Source: Streptomonospora alba
GTDB lineage: Bacteria > Actinomycetota > Actinomycetes > Streptosporangiales > Streptosporangiaceae
DNA: 64,000 nt
Assembly (NCBI RefSeq): GCF_000826685.1
Contig: NZ_JROO01000023.1
Coordinates: forward strand, 1 to 64,000
Reading direction: 5' to 3'
Under the pieces are notes generated by a model, which made no database searches, was not told where the DNA came from, and worked only from the letters and a program-made list of their open reading frames with translations. A program made the position numbers and the translations under genes. This document shows positions 50,413 to 60,491 of this stretch, in pieces. Position 1 is the stretch's first letter. The number at the start of each line of letters is the position of its first letter.

Positions 50413-50442
50413 TTCTGTATAGCGGACATTAACTTTTACAAT
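50413..50442 (+). promoter_or_regulatory. iclR promoter with IclR-type operator
   Basis: The site TTCTGTATAGCGGAC (50413-50427; complementary strand GTCCGCTATACAGAA) resembles TTCC-N7-GGAA operators and lies where the -35 of a promoter with -10 TACAAT (50437-50442) should be. It also sits upstream of the divergent DUF6986-allB genes. One regulator could control both directions. Confidence 0.6.
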
Positions 50443-50519
50443 TCGAAAACGACAAGAGTCGGCGGGCGCCGGCGCACCCGGCGCCGCGATCGCCGGGCAC
50501 AAGGATGGGAGCAGCTGAC

Positions 50520-51314
50520 GTGGCTACCTCGCAGGCGGCGGCCGACGCCGACCCCGGACCCCGCACGCGCTCGGGCGGCGTGCAATCGCTGGACCGCGCG
50601 TTCTCCCTGCTGGAGATCATGGCCGAGGCCGGCGGCGAGGTCTCGCTGAGCCAGCTCGCCGACTCCTCGGGACTTCCGCTGCCCACCATCCACCGCATCA
50701 TCCGCACCCTGCTGGCCAACGGCTACGTCCGCCAGCTGCCGTCGCGGCGATACGCTCTGGGCCCGCGGCTGATCGGCCTGGGCGACAGCGCCTCGCGGAT
50801 GCTGGGCACCTGGGCGCGGCCCCACCTGAGCCACCTCGTCGACGAACTTGGCGAGACCGCCAACCTGGCGATGCTCGACGGTGACAAGGTGGTCTACGTC
50901 GCGCAGGTGCCCTCCCAGCACGCGATGCGGATGTTCACCGAGGTCGGCCGGCGGGTGCTGGCGCACTCGGCGGGGGTGGGCAAGGCGCTGCTGGCCCAGC
51001 TGCCGGAGAAGGAGGCGCTGGCGGCACTGCGCAGAACCGGCATGCCCGCCGCCACCGACCGCACCATCACCGGAACCGAGACGTTCCTGGCCGAGATGAA
51101 CCGCATCCGCGAGCGGGGCTATGCCATCGACGACGGCGAGCAGGAGGTCGGTGTGCGCTGCCTGGCGGTGCCGGTCCTGGGCGGCCCGGCGATGATGGCG
51201 GTGTCGATCTCAGGCCCGGAGGCCCGGGTGAGCTGGGACTTCGTCGCCCGCGCCGCCCCGATCGTGCGCCGGACGGCTCTGCAGTTGGCCGGGGACCTGG
51301 AGCACCGCGACTAG
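50520..51314 (+). CDS. IclR-family regulator of the ureide island
   Basis: 264 residues. N-terminal winged helix (SLDRAFSLLEIMAEAGGEV and LADSSGLPLPTIHRIIRTLL), then the IclR effector domain (LAHSAGVGKALLAQLP, GYAIDDGEQEVGVRCLAVPV). The GTG at 50520 has GGGAG 8 bases upstream; an ATG at 50505 has no usable Shine-Dalgarno. Comparable to the allantoin/glyoxylate-responsive AllR repressors of enterobacteria and streptomycetes, by family and position. Expected ligand: glyoxylate or allantoin-derived. Confidence 0.9.
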   Translation: MATSQAAADADPGPRTRSGGVQSLDRAFSLLEIMAEAGGEVSLSQLADSSGLPLPTIHRIIRTLLANGYVRQLPSRRYALGPRLIGLGDSASRMLGTWARPHLSHLVDELGETANLAMLDGDKVVYVAQVPSQHAMRMFTEVGRRVLAHSAGVGKALLAQLPEKEALAALRRTGMPAATDRTITGTETFLAEMNRIRERGYAIDDGEQEVGVRCLAVPVLGGPAMMAVSISGPEARVSWDFVARAAPIVRRTALQLAGDLEHRD

Positions 51315-51343
51315 CGGGCCGCCGAACGGGACCCGCCCAGCAG

Positions 51344-51376
51344 GAGCCGGGCCCGGGCCGCGCCCGGCCCGGGCTC
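51344..51376. terminator. Hairpin between iclR and era
   Basis: Near-perfect inverted repeat (GAGCCGGGCCCGGGC against GCCCGGCCCGGGCTC) between convergent genes. It overlaps the era stop codon. No T run. Confidence 0.5.
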
Positions 51377-52343
51377 AGGTCTGCTGGTCGAACCCGAGCC
51401 GGCGCAGCTGCTTGGGGTCGCGCTGCCAATCCTTGGCGACCCGAACCCGCAGGTCCAGGTAGACCTTGGTGCCCAGCAGCGCCTCGATGTGGCGGCGTGC
51501 GACCGATCCCACCTCGCGCAGCCGCGCTCCCTTGGCCCCGATCACGATCGCCTTCTGGCTGGGCCGCTCGACGTAGAGCGAGGCGTAGATGTCGAGCATC
51601 TCGCGGCCGGGGCGGGTGTCCTCGCGCGGCAGCATCTCCTCGACCGTGACCGCGATCGAGTGCGGCAGCTCGTCGCGGACCCCCTCCAGGGAGGCCTCGC
51701 GGATGAGCTCGGCCACCATCATCTCTTCGGGCTCGTCGGTGAGGTCTTCGACGGGGTAGAGCGGGGGCCCCTCCAGCAGGTGCCCGCAGAGGACGCCGGT
51801 GGCGGTGTCGACCTGGAACCCGGACTCGGCCGAGACGGGCACGACGTCGGCCCACTCCCCCAGCTGCTCCACCGCGACGAGCTGCTTGGCCACGCCGGCC
51901 CTGTCGGTGCGGTCGGTCTTGGTCACGAACGCGACCACCGGGGTATCGCGCTGCGCGGCCAGCTCGCGGGCGATGTAGGTGTCGCCGCGCCCGATCGGCT
52001 CGTCGGCGGGGACGCAGAAGCCGATCACGTCGACCTCGACCAGGGTCGAGCGCACCAGGCTGTCCAGCCGCTCCCCCAGCAGGGTGCGCGGCTTGTGCAG
52101 CCCGGGGGTGTCCACGATGATCAACTGCGAGTCTTCGCGGTGCACGATCCCGCGTACGGTGCGCCGGGTGGTCTGGGGCTGGGTGCTGGTGATGGCCACC
52201 TTCTGGCCGACCAGCGCGTTCATCAAGGTCGACTTGCCCACGTTGGGGCGGCCGACGAAGCAGGCGAAGCCGCTGCGGAAGCCCTCCGGGTAAGAGGGCA
52301 TCGCCAGCGGGGTCCGCAGCTTCTCCAGGTCGAGGTCGTCCAT
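51375..52343 (-). CDS. era: GTPase Era
   Basis: Ribosome-assembly GTPase that binds 16S rRNA near its 3' end. 322 residues from ATG 52343 (MDDLDLEKLR). G1 GRPNVGKST (31-39), effector Thr region STQPQTTRRTVRG, G3 DTPGLHKP, G4 TKTD, and a C-terminal KH domain with AIVIGAKGARLREVG. A GTG at 52379 could add 12 residues; neither start has a clear Shine-Dalgarno. Belongs to the conserved cdd-era neighbourhood. Confidence 0.96.
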   Translation of the reverse strand: MDDLDLEKLRTPLAMPSYPEGFRSGFACFVGRPNVGKSTLMNALVGQKVAITSTQPQTTRRTVRGIVHREDSQLIIVDTPGLHKPRTLLGERLDSLVRSTLVEVDVIGFCVPADEPIGRGDTYIARELAAQRDTPVVAFVTKTDRTDRAGVAKQLVAVEQLGEWADVVPVSAESGFQVDTATGVLCGHLLEGPPLYPVEDLTDEPEEMMVAELIREASLEGVRDELPHSIAVTVEEMLPREDTRPGREMLDIYASLYVERPSQKAIVIGAKGARLREVGSVARRHIEALLGTKVYLDLRVRVAKDWQRDPKQLRRLGFDQQT

Positions 52344-52405
52344 CTCTCCAGTCTCGTCTGCTCCCGCGGCGGACGCCACCGCCGCGGTATCGGGCGCTCG
52401 CGCGC

Positions 52406-52759
52406 TCAGGCGTGCAGGGCTGCGGTGGGGGTGCCGTCCGGGCCGGCCAGCACCACCAGCGGTGTCTTCATGTCGGCCGCCACCGCCCGGTCGGCCTCGG
52501 CGGCCTCCGAGGCTGCGGTGACCACAGCCGCGGCCTCCAAGGCCCCGGCCTCGCTGGAGACCGCAGCGGCGACGGCGGCCTGCAGCGCCGTCAGCTTCAG
52601 CGACGGCAGCTCCACCGTCGCGGCCGTGTAGGTGCGGCCGGTCTCATCACGTACTGCCGCGCCCTCGGCGGCCTGGGTACGGGCGCGCGTGGCGCGCGCC
52701 AGGGTGATCAGCTTCTCGTCCTCGGGGTCGAGCTGGTCAGGCGTGGAGCTCTCGGTCAC
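52406..52759 (-). CDS. Cytidine deaminase homologue lacking the zinc site
   Basis: 117 residues with the start of a cytidine-deaminase-like fold (DEKLITLARATRARTQAAEGAAVRD, of which the family core is TYTAATVELPSLKLTALQAAV). The catalytic H/CAE and PCxxC motifs are absent: the position of the first reads LTALQAAVAAAVSS. It cannot be an ordinary zinc-dependent deaminase. Proteins like this recur beside era in actinomycetes and are often annotated cytidine deaminase. Role unknown. Confidence 0.8.
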   Translation of the reverse strand: MTESSTPDQLDPEDEKLITLARATRARTQAAEGAAVRDETGRTYTAATVELPSLKLTALQAAVAAAVSSEAGALEAAAVVTAASEAAEADRAVAADMKTPLVVLAGPDGTPTAALHA

Positions 52760-52867
52760 TCTCGCCCTCCTCCCATCGGGGTCGTCTCTCGGCGCGGCCG
52801 CGGCCGCGCCCGGGCGCGTGGCGGGCCTGGAGGCCGCGCTCGGCGGCCTCAGCGCGGTCGCGCGAAC

Positions 52868-54253
52868 TCACTCTTCGCCCGCCTCGGCCGGTTCCAGCGC
52901 CTCGACCAGGACCGTGGCGGTCTGGTTGCGGCGGCCCACCGTGTCCTCGGCGGTCAGCCGCAACCCAGCGTATTCGGCCTGGGAGCCGGTGATGGGCACG
53001 CGCCCCAACGCATAGGCGAGCAGCCCGCCGACCGTCTCCACGTCGGCGACGTCCAGCTCGGTGCCGAACAGCTCCGCCAGCTCGCCCAGAGGCAGGCGGG
53101 CGGTGACGCGTGCGCGGCGCTCGTCCAGGCGCTCGATGGGCGGAACCTCGTCGTCGTACTCGTCGGTGATCTCGCCGACGATCTCCTCGACGATGTCCTC
53201 GATGGTGACCAGCCCGGCCGTCCCGCCGTACTCGTCGATCACCACCGCCACGTGGATGCGCCGCTGCTGCATGTCGCGCAGCAGCTCGTCGATGGGCTTG
53301 GAGTCGGGCACGTAGGAGGCGGCGCGCATCACGTCGCCTACCGTCTGGCCCTTCTGCGCGCCGCGCTCCGGCGCCCCGCCTCCGTTCGTCCACTCCTGGT
53401 GCGCCCGGGCGACGACGTCCTTGAGGTAGACGATGCCGATGACGTCGTCCTCGTCCTCACCCAGGACCGGGATGCGGGAGAATCCGCTGCGCAGCGCCAG
53501 GGAGAGCCCGTCGTCCAGGGAGGCGTCGCGCTCGACGAAGACGATGTCGGTGCGCGGCACCATGACCTCGCGCACCGAGGTGTCGTCGAGCTTGAACACC
53601 GAGTGGATCATCTCCCGCTCCTCCGCGTCGATCACGTGGCCGCGTTCGGCGAGATCGACCAGGCGCCGCAGCTCGCTCTCGCTGGTGAAAGGGCCGCTGC
53701 GGTCACCGAGGTTGCGCGGGGTGAGTGAGCGGCCCAGCCGGACCAGGACGCGCGAAACGGGTCCCATGAGCCACGCCAGCGGCACCACCGCGTTGACTCC
53801 GGCCGCGGCCACCGAAGGCGCGAACTGGCGACCCAGGATGCGCGGCGTGACGCCGACGAACACGTAGTCGACGACGATCATCACGCCGACGGAGCAGGCG
53901 ATGGCGGCCCAGCCGGTGCCCAGCCAGCCGATGAAGCCCACCGCCAGCGACACGGTCGCCAGCACCTCGCAGGCCACGCGCAGCAGCAGCACCGTGTTGA
54001 GGTGCTCGGCCGGCTCGGCCAGGACCCGGCGCAGGCGCCGGACCGCCGGGCTGTCGTCGCCCGCCTCGGTCTCCATGCCTCCGCTGCGGGTGACCGCCAC
54101 CTCGGCGCTCACGAAGAACGCCGCGGCCAGCACGAACACGGCCGCGAGGGGGAACGCGTAGGCAGGATCGAAGGGCGCGCCGGCCGCAGCCGCCGCCAGA
54201 TGTCCCCCGTCTGCCACCGCCGTCGGCGCCGGGCTCGAAGAGCCGGCGCTCAT
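52868..54253 (-). CDS. CNNM/CBS-domain transport-associated protein (HlyC/CorC family)
   Basis: 461 residues. N-terminal CNNM transmembrane domain with about four hydrophobic segments (PLAAVFVLAAAFFVSAEVAV; IACSVGVMIVVDYVFVGVTP), then a CBS pair (EVMVPRTDIVFVERDASLDD; VGDVMRAASYVPDSKPIDEL; VVIDEYGGTAGLVTIEDIVEE) and a C-terminal CorC/HlyC domain. Family members act in magnesium or cobalt homeostasis; the haemolysin label is historical. The start overlaps the ybeY stop by 4 bases. Confidence 0.92.
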   Translation of the reverse strand: MSAGSSSPAPTAVADGGHLAAAAAGAPFDPAYAFPLAAVFVLAAAFFVSAEVAVTRSGGMETEAGDDSPAVRRLRRVLAEPAEHLNTVLLLRVACEVLATVSLAVGFIGWLGTGWAAIACSVGVMIVVDYVFVGVTPRILGRQFAPSVAAAGVNAVVPLAWLMGPVSRVLVRLGRSLTPRNLGDRSGPFTSESELRRLVDLAERGHVIDAEEREMIHSVFKLDDTSVREVMVPRTDIVFVERDASLDDGLSLALRSGFSRIPVLGEDEDDVIGIVYLKDVVARAHQEWTNGGGAPERGAQKGQTVGDVMRAASYVPDSKPIDELLRDMQQRRIHVAVVIDEYGGTAGLVTIEDIVEEIVGEITDEYDDEVPPIERLDERRARVTARLPLGELAELFGTELDVADVETVGGLLAYALGRVPITGSQAEYAGLRLTAEDTVGRRNQTATVLVEALEPAEAGEE

Positions 54254-54750
54254 CGGGCGGTGTCTTCTCTCTCGTGCGGACGGCCGCCGGCCGCACCCTC
54301 ATCGGCCCGCCAGCCCGAGAGCAGTTCGCCCTGCAGGCCGAACATCTCCTTGTGCTCGTCGGGCTCGGCGTGGTCGTAGCCCAGCAGGTGCAGGATGCCG
54401 TGCGTGCACAGCATGTCGGTCTCCTCCTGGGCGCTGTGGCCGGCCTTCTCGGCCTGGCGCGCCGCGACCTGCGGGCAGATGATCACGTCGCCCAGCACGC
54501 CCGGTTCGGAAGGGCGGTCCTCCTGGCCTCCGGGACGCAGTTCGTCCATCGGGAACGAGAGCACGTCGGTGGGGCCGGGTTCGTCCATCCACCGCACGTG
54601 CAGCTCGGTCATCGGCTCCTCGTCGACGAGGACGATGGACAGTTCGGCCAGCGGGTGGATCCGCATGGCGTCCAGGACGTAGCGGGCCAGTCGGGACAGT
54701 CGTTCCTCATCGGCGGGAACGCCCGACTCGTTGGCGACGTCAATACTCAT
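54250..54750 (-). CDS. ybeY: Endoribonuclease YbeY
   Basis: 166 residues; rRNA maturation and ribosome quality control. The zinc site is in CTHGILHLLGYDHAEPDEH, with the GPTDVLSFPMDE segment ahead of it. The C-terminal ~20 residues are a hydrophilic tail. In the conserved phoH-ybeY-CNNM order, translationally coupled to the CNNM gene. Confidence 0.95.
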   Translation of the reverse strand: MSIDVANESGVPADEERLSRLARYVLDAMRIHPLAELSIVLVDEEPMTELHVRWMDEPGPTDVLSFPMDELRPGGQEDRPSEPGVLGDVIICPQVAARQAEKAGHSAQEETDMLCTHGILHLLGYDHAEPDEHKEMFGLQGELLSGWRADEGAAGGRPHEREDTAR

Positions 54751-54858
54751 TGCTCAGCGCGCCTTCGTCTCGTGCTCGGTGTCGGGGGCGGCGGCACGCC
54801 GGCGCCGACCGCACCGCGCCGTGCGCGAAGGGCGGTCGGGCCGCGGCCGCGTCATCCT

Positions 54859-55908
<1,050 letters not shown>

Positions 55909-56091
55909 GATGTGGCCTTGCGGCCGTCTCGCCCCTGCCTCTCGCGGTCCGAAGGTCGGGTTCGCCTGTCGCGCGGCCCCGCTCGGGAGGACGTGATCAC
56001 CGTGGCCGCAGTGATCGAAGCGAACTCTGTCGTGCGTTTTCAGTCTACCAACGGCGCTGCGCCGCTCTCCTGCATTATCCGGGGGCACCGC

Positions 56092-56448
56092 TCATCCGGG
56101 GGGCCACTCCATGCCCCGCCCGCCCAGCAGGTGGCAGTGCAGGTGGAAGACCGTCTGCCCGGCACCCGAGCCGGTGTTGAACACCAACCGGTACCCGGTG
56201 CCGGCGATCCCCTCGTCTTCGGCGATGGCGTGGGCCTCGCTCACGATCGCGTCGACCAGACCGCTTCCGGCCTTGGCGGCCGAGGCGGCGTCGGGGTGGT
56301 GCTCACGCGGGATGACCAGCACGTGCGTGGGAGCCTGCGGGTTGATGTCGCGGAAGGCCAGCACGCGCTCGCCGTCGCGGACGATCTCAGCGGGCACCTG
56401 GCCGGCGGCGATCTTGCAGAACAGGCAGTCGGGCTCGGTCGTGGTCAC
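56092..56448 (-). CDS. HIT-family nucleotide hydrolase
   Basis: 118 residues from a GTG start with GGAGAGG 6 bases upstream. Zinc-ligand CLFCKIAAGQVPAEIV, DINPQAPTHVLVIPREHH and the histidine triad FHLHCHLLGGR near the C-terminus. HINT-type purine nucleoside phosphoramidase is the likely activity. Conserved neighbour of phoH and rsmE in actinomycetes. Confidence 0.93.
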   Translation of the reverse strand: MTTTEPDCLFCKIAAGQVPAEIVRDGERVLAFRDINPQAPTHVLVIPREHHPDAASAAKAGSGLVDAIVSEAHAIAEDEGIAGTGYRLVFNTGSGAGQTVFHLHCHLLGGRGMEWPPG

Positions 56449-56987
56449 CGTAGGGCCTCTCCGTCTCCGTGGTCCGATGCGGCCGCCCGCGGCGGCCGGA
56501 TCGCCGGTCGCGCGGGCGTCCTCCATGATGCCTGAGCTCGACGCCTGAGCGGAGCGCACCGCCGCGGGCGCCGGACGGGGCGGTGCCGCCGAATCCCTCT
56601 CCGCCGCCCGCCACCCGCCGCCCCTCGGGCGGTCCGGCTGCCGAACCCGCGCCCGATCTTCTACGGTTGCGTCATACCGTGCACGTGCGGTGTGTGTCAT
56701 ATCCCCGCTCGCTCAGCCAACCGTCCCCTCAGCAAGTGGTGCTCCCGTGAGGTCTCCCCACCCGTCCGCCCGCGCGGACGCTTCCCGCCCGCTGCGCCCT
56801 GCCCCATGCGCCGCGGGCCCTTCTTGCGCACCGCGCAATGTGGGCCGCGCCGTCCTGTACTGTCAGCACACCGCCGAAGCGGCGGCGCCTGCGAGGCACC
56901 GGGGCGGCCCGGGCTCGCGAGGCGACACGGCGATCGGCCAGCGCTGCTTGATCCCGGCGACGACGACGCGGAACGAGAAGTACAGGT

Positions 56988-57575
56988 ATGCCCTTTCGTA
57001 AACCCGACGAGAAGGGCGCGCGTCAAACGGATGTGACTGAAACGATGGTCGCAGGGGCCACAGCGGCACCGTCCGCTGTCGACTGGGACGCCGACCAAGC
57101 CGTCACCCAGCTCTACACGACGCAGTACCGTCCACTGGTCCGACTGGCCACCCTGCTCGTTCGCGACTCCGCCACCGCCGAAGAGGTCGTACAGGACGCC
57201 TTCGTCGCGATGCACGGCGCCTGGCGCCGGCTGCGCGACCCCAACAAGGCACTGTCCTACCTCCGCCAATCCGTGGTCAACCGGGCCCGGTCGGTCCTAC
57301 GGCACCGCGCCGTGGTAGAAAAGCACGCGCCCAAGGCCCTACCCGACGCACCCAGCGCCGAGCAGGGGGCGATGAGCGAGCTCGAGCGAGCGGCGGTCAT
57401 CGAGGCCCTGCGCCATCTGCCCTCCCGACAGCGGGAGGCGGTCGTACTGCGCTACTACGGCGACTTCTCCGAGGCGCAGATCGCCGACGCGATGGGCATC
57501 AGCCGCGGCGCAGTCAAGAGTCACACCGCACGGGGTATAGCCGCGCTCCGCTCGGCTCTGGAGCAGACGACATGA
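56988..57575 (+). CDS. ECF RNA polymerase sigma factor, SigE-like family
   Basis: 195 residues. Region 2 (VRLATLLVRDSATAEEVVQD and FVAMHGAWRRLRDP) and region 4 (LPSRQREAVVLRYYGDFSEA, then IADAMGISRGAVKSHTARG) are complete. The N-terminal ~35 residues are an unstructured extension; a downstream ATG (57045) would remove most of it. Coupled by ATGA overlap to a membrane protein that probably regulates it. The signal is unknown. Confidence 0.92.
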   Translation: MPFRKPDEKGARQTDVTETMVAGATAAPSAVDWDADQAVTQLYTTQYRPLVRLATLLVRDSATAEEVVQDAFVAMHGAWRRLRDPNKALSYLRQSVVNRARSVLRHRAVVEKHAPKALPDAPSAEQGAMSELERAAVIEALRHLPSRQREAVVLRYYGDFSEAQIADAMGISRGAVKSHTARGIAALRSALEQTT

Positions 57576-58306
57576 CCGAACCACCCCACGACCCCATCGA
57601 GGAGCGGCTGCGCGCCATCCTGCGCGCCGAAGCCGACTCCGTCGATCCCTCTCCCGAGGCGCTGAACGCCATCCGGTCCCGCACCCAGCGCACGAGCTGG
57701 GCTACGGTCCTGCTCAACGCCTCGTGGCTGCGGCCCTCGTTGGCGGTGGGAGCCGCGGCGCTGATCGTCGGTTCGGTGCTGCTGGGAACCCCGCAGGTGC
57801 GCGATCAGATCCTGCCGCAGTCGCTGACCACCCCGGCCTCGGAGTCCGGGACCAGTCCCCGGGACGACCCCTCCGGTGACGGAGCCCCCAGCGAGGCCCC
57901 GTCCACACCCGGACCCGCCGAGCTCCCGAGCGAGGGCGCGGTCCCCCCGCCGGGGAGCCCCTCCCCGGGTCCGACCGAGGGCGATTCCACGCCCCTCGGC
58001 ACCGACGACCCCTGCACCGCCGGCTCCCCGGCCCCGCGGCCCAGCGCCTCGCCCGACGGAACGGGGGACTCCGCGGACGGCACGTCGGGCACCGGCTGCG
58101 GCTCCACCGAGGAGCCCTCCGACCCCACCCAGGAGCCTCCGCCCGACGATCCCGGCGACGGCTCGGAAGGCGACTCCAGCTCGCCGCCCGACGACGGCGC
58201 GGGCGGCGGCGACGGCGGGGTGGACGACGGCACGTCGACCACCCCCCCGGATGACACGACCTCGGGCAGCGGAGAGGGAGACACCGCGATGGCCGGGGTC
58301 GCCTGA
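57572..58306 (+). CDS. Membrane partner of the ECF sigma factor, putative anti-sigma factor
   Basis: 244 residues. A short cytoplasmic N-terminus (IEERLRAILRAEADSVDPSP), one transmembrane helix (PSLAVGAAALIVGSVLLG, about 54-71) and an extracytoplasmic part of ~165 residues made of Pro/Ser/Gly/Asp-rich low-complexity sequence with a few Cys. No zinc-binding HxxxCxxC motif is present. The anti-sigma role is inferred only from coupling to the sigma gene and topology. Confidence 0.75.
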   Translation: MTEPPHDPIEERLRAILRAEADSVDPSPEALNAIRSRTQRTSWATVLLNASWLRPSLAVGAAALIVGSVLLGTPQVRDQILPQSLTTPASESGTSPRDDPSGDGAPSEAPSTPGPAELPSEGAVPPPGSPSPGPTEGDSTPLGTDDPCTAGSPAPRPSASPDGTGDSADGTSGTGCGSTEEPSDPTQEPPPDDPGDGSEGDSSSPPDDGAGGGDGGVDDGTSTTPPDDTTSGSGEGDTAMAGVA

Positions 58307-58418
58307 CGGCCGGCGAGCGGTGCGGGGCCGGGCCCCTCGACGCCGGTCCCGCCCCGGATCGGCCACCGCGGCGATTCGTCGTCGAGCCGGTGGACGATCC
58401 GGCGGTCGCGGGCCGGGC

Positions 58419-59198
58419 TCACCACCGTCCGCAGCGCGCCTGCAGCACGGCCAGGGCGGCCACGCCCGCCGTGGACGTGCGCAGCACCGTGGGCCCCAGC
58501 AGGGCACGCACCGCGCCCGCGGTCTCCAGCGCCCGCAACTCGCCGTCGGCGAACCCGCCCTCGGGTCCGACCACGACGACGATCCCGCCGGTATCCTCTG
58601 CCTCCTCACCTGCGCCGGGGGCATCCCCCGACAGCAGCGGCCCGGGCAGCGGAAGCGACGACAACCGCGAGTCGGCGTCCTCGTGCAGGAGGATCCCCGC
58701 GCCGGCGGCCGCCACCCGCGCGCACACGTCGCCGATGCCGGCGAGCTCGGCCACTTCGGGGATCCGGCTGCGCCGCGACTGCTTCGCGGCCTCGCGGGCG
58801 GTGGAGCGCCACTTGGCCAGCGACTTGGCCGCCCGCTCGGGCCGCCAGCGCGTGATGCAGCGCTCGGCCGCCCACGGCACGATGCGGTCGACTCCCGCCT
58901 CGGTCATCACCTCGACCGCCAGCTCGCCGCGGTCGCCCTTGGGCAGCGCCTGGACCACGGTCAGCCGCGGGCGCGGCGCCGCTTCGGCGACGCGCTCCTC
59001 GACCGCGCAGACGACACGGTCCTTGCCGACCTCGGCCACCCGGCAGCGCGCCCGGGTACCGGCGCCGTCCACCAGATGGACGGTCTCGCCGACGGCGATT
59101 CGCCGCACCGCGGCGGCGTGGCGGCCCTCGGCTCCGGAGAGCACGGCGGTGTCGCCGTCCAGTTCACCCGGCTCGCTGAGGAAGACCGGAGCTGTCAC
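58419..59198 (-). CDS. rsmE: 16S rRNA (uracil(1498)-N(3))-methyltransferase
   Basis: 259 residues. N-terminal PUA-like domain (APVFLSEPGEL, GAEGRHAAAVRRIAVGE), C-terminal SPOUT domain with LTVVQALPKGDRGELAVE, WAAERCITRW, VVVVGPEGGFADGEL and the terminal GPTVLRTSTAGVAAL knot. I prefer the GTG at 59198 (VTAPVF), preceded by GGGGGCAGG; an ATG four codons earlier (59210) is possible. Between about 180 and 200 there is a Gly/Glu-rich insertion. Conserved order with dnaJ and hrcA. Confidence 0.94.
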   Translation of the reverse strand: MTAPVFLSEPGELDGDTAVLSGAEGRHAAAVRRIAVGETVHLVDGAGTRARCRVAEVGKDRVVCAVEERVAEAAPRPRLTVVQALPKGDRGELAVEVMTEAGVDRIVPWAAERCITRWRPERAAKSLAKWRSTAREAAKQSRRSRIPEVAELAGIGDVCARVAAAGAGILLHEDADSRLSSLPLPGPLLSGDAPGAGEEAEDTGGIVVVVGPEGGFADGELRALETAGAVRALLGPTVLRTSTAGVAALAVLQARCGRW

Positions 59199-59339
59199 AC
59201 CTGCCCCCATCCCACGGCCGGGCCCCTCCGCCCGGCATGACGACCCGGCACACACGCGGGCCGGCACCACGCCGTGCGCGGTGCCGGCCCGTCGCGCCGG
59301 AGTTTCCGGCACACCTTCCGCATGGCGGCCCCGGAGGCG

Positions 59340-60491
59340 TCAGCGCGCGCCGAAGGCGTCACGCAGCCGGGAGAACAGGCCGCCGTGGCCCGGGCTGAAC
59401 TTGCCCGGAGGCTGGTCCTCGCCGCGCAGCTCGGCGAACTTGCGAAGCAGCGCCTCCTGCTCCTCGTCCAGCTTGGCGGGGGTCTCGACGTCGACCTGGA
59501 TCATCAGGTCGCCGCGCCCCGCGCCGTCGAGGTGGCGGGTGCCGCGGCCGGACAGGGTGATGACGTGCCCGGAGCTGGTACCGGGACGCAGGTCGATCTC
59601 CTCGGTGCCGTCGAGCGTGTCGAAGGTGAACGAGGCGCCCAGCGCGGCGGCGGTCATCGGCACCGTTATGGTGCAGTGCAGATCGTCTCCCCGCCGTTCG
59701 AAGGTCGGGTGGGGGCGCTGCACGATCTCCAGGAAGATGTCGCCGCGCGGCCCGCCGTTGGGTCCGACCTCACCCTCGCCGGCCAGCTGGATCTGGGTGC
59801 CGTCCTCGACACCGGCGGGGATCTGCACCTTGCGGGTGACCTTTTCGCGCACCCGGCCCTCGCCGGCGCAGTCGGCGCAGGGGTCGGTGATGATCGTGCC
59901 CTGCCCCGAGCACTGCGGGCACGGGCGCGTGGTCATGACCTGCCCCAGGAAGGAGCGCGCGACCTGCGAGACCTCGCCGCGCCCCTGGCACATGTCACAG
60001 GTGTGGCGGTGGGAGCCCTTGGCCGTGCCCTCGCCCTGGCAGGTGTTGCACAGCACCGCCGTGGGGAAGGTGACGTCCCTGGTGACGCCGAAGGCGGTCT
60101 CGGCCAGGTCCAGGTCGATGCGGACCTTGATGCTGCGCCCGCGGCGCGCCCGCTCGCGCGTGCTGCGCCCGCCGCCGGCCTGGCCGCCGCCGAAGAACGC
60201 GTTCATGATGTCGTCGAAGGGGAATCCGCCTCCGCCGAAGCCCCCGGCTCCTGCTCCGCCGCCGCCACCGGAGGGCGCGAACGGGTCGCCGCCCATGTCG
60301 TGCATCCGGCGCTTGCTGTCGTCGGAGAGGACCTCGTAGGCCTGGGTCACTTCCTTGAAGCGATCCTGCGTGGCCGGGTCCGGGTTGACGTCCGGGTGGA
60401 GTTCGCGGGCGAGCCGCCGATACGCCTTCTTGATCTCATCCTGGGATGCGTCACGCCGCACCCCGAGGATCTCGTAGTAGTCTCTCGCCAC
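59340..60491 (-). CDS. dnaJ: Chaperone DnaJ, second actinobacterial type
   Basis: 383 residues. J domain with the HPD tripeptide at 32-34, a Gly/Phe-rich linker ([20 protein letters not shown]), four CxxCxGxG zinc repeats ([32 protein letters not shown]), then the substrate-binding C-terminal domains. Directly follows hrcA with no spacer, so it is under HrcA/CIRCE control rather than linked to dnaK. Confidence 0.96.
   Translation of the reverse strand: MARDYYEILGVRRDASQDEIKKAYRRLARELHPDVNPDPATQDRFKEVTQAYEVLSDDSKRRMHDMGGDPFAPSGGGGGAGAGGFGGGGFPFDDIMNAFFGGGQAGGGRSTRERARRGRSIKVRIDLDLAETAFGVTRDVTFPTAVLCNTCQGEGTAKGSHRHTCDMCQGRGEVSQVARSFLGQVMTTRPCPQCSGQGTIITDPCADCAGEGRVREKVTRKVQIPAGVEDGTQIQLAGEGEVGPNGGPRGDIFLEIVQRPHPTFERRGDDLHCTITVPMTAAALGASFTFDTLDGTEEIDLRPGTSSGHVITLSGRGTRHLDGAGRGDLMIQVDVETPAKLDEEQEALLRKFAELRGEDQPPGKFSPGHGGLFSRLRDAFGAR

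Noticed and set aside
52406-52759. Functional cytidine deaminase (cdd)
   Set aside because: The zinc-binding and catalytic motifs are absent.
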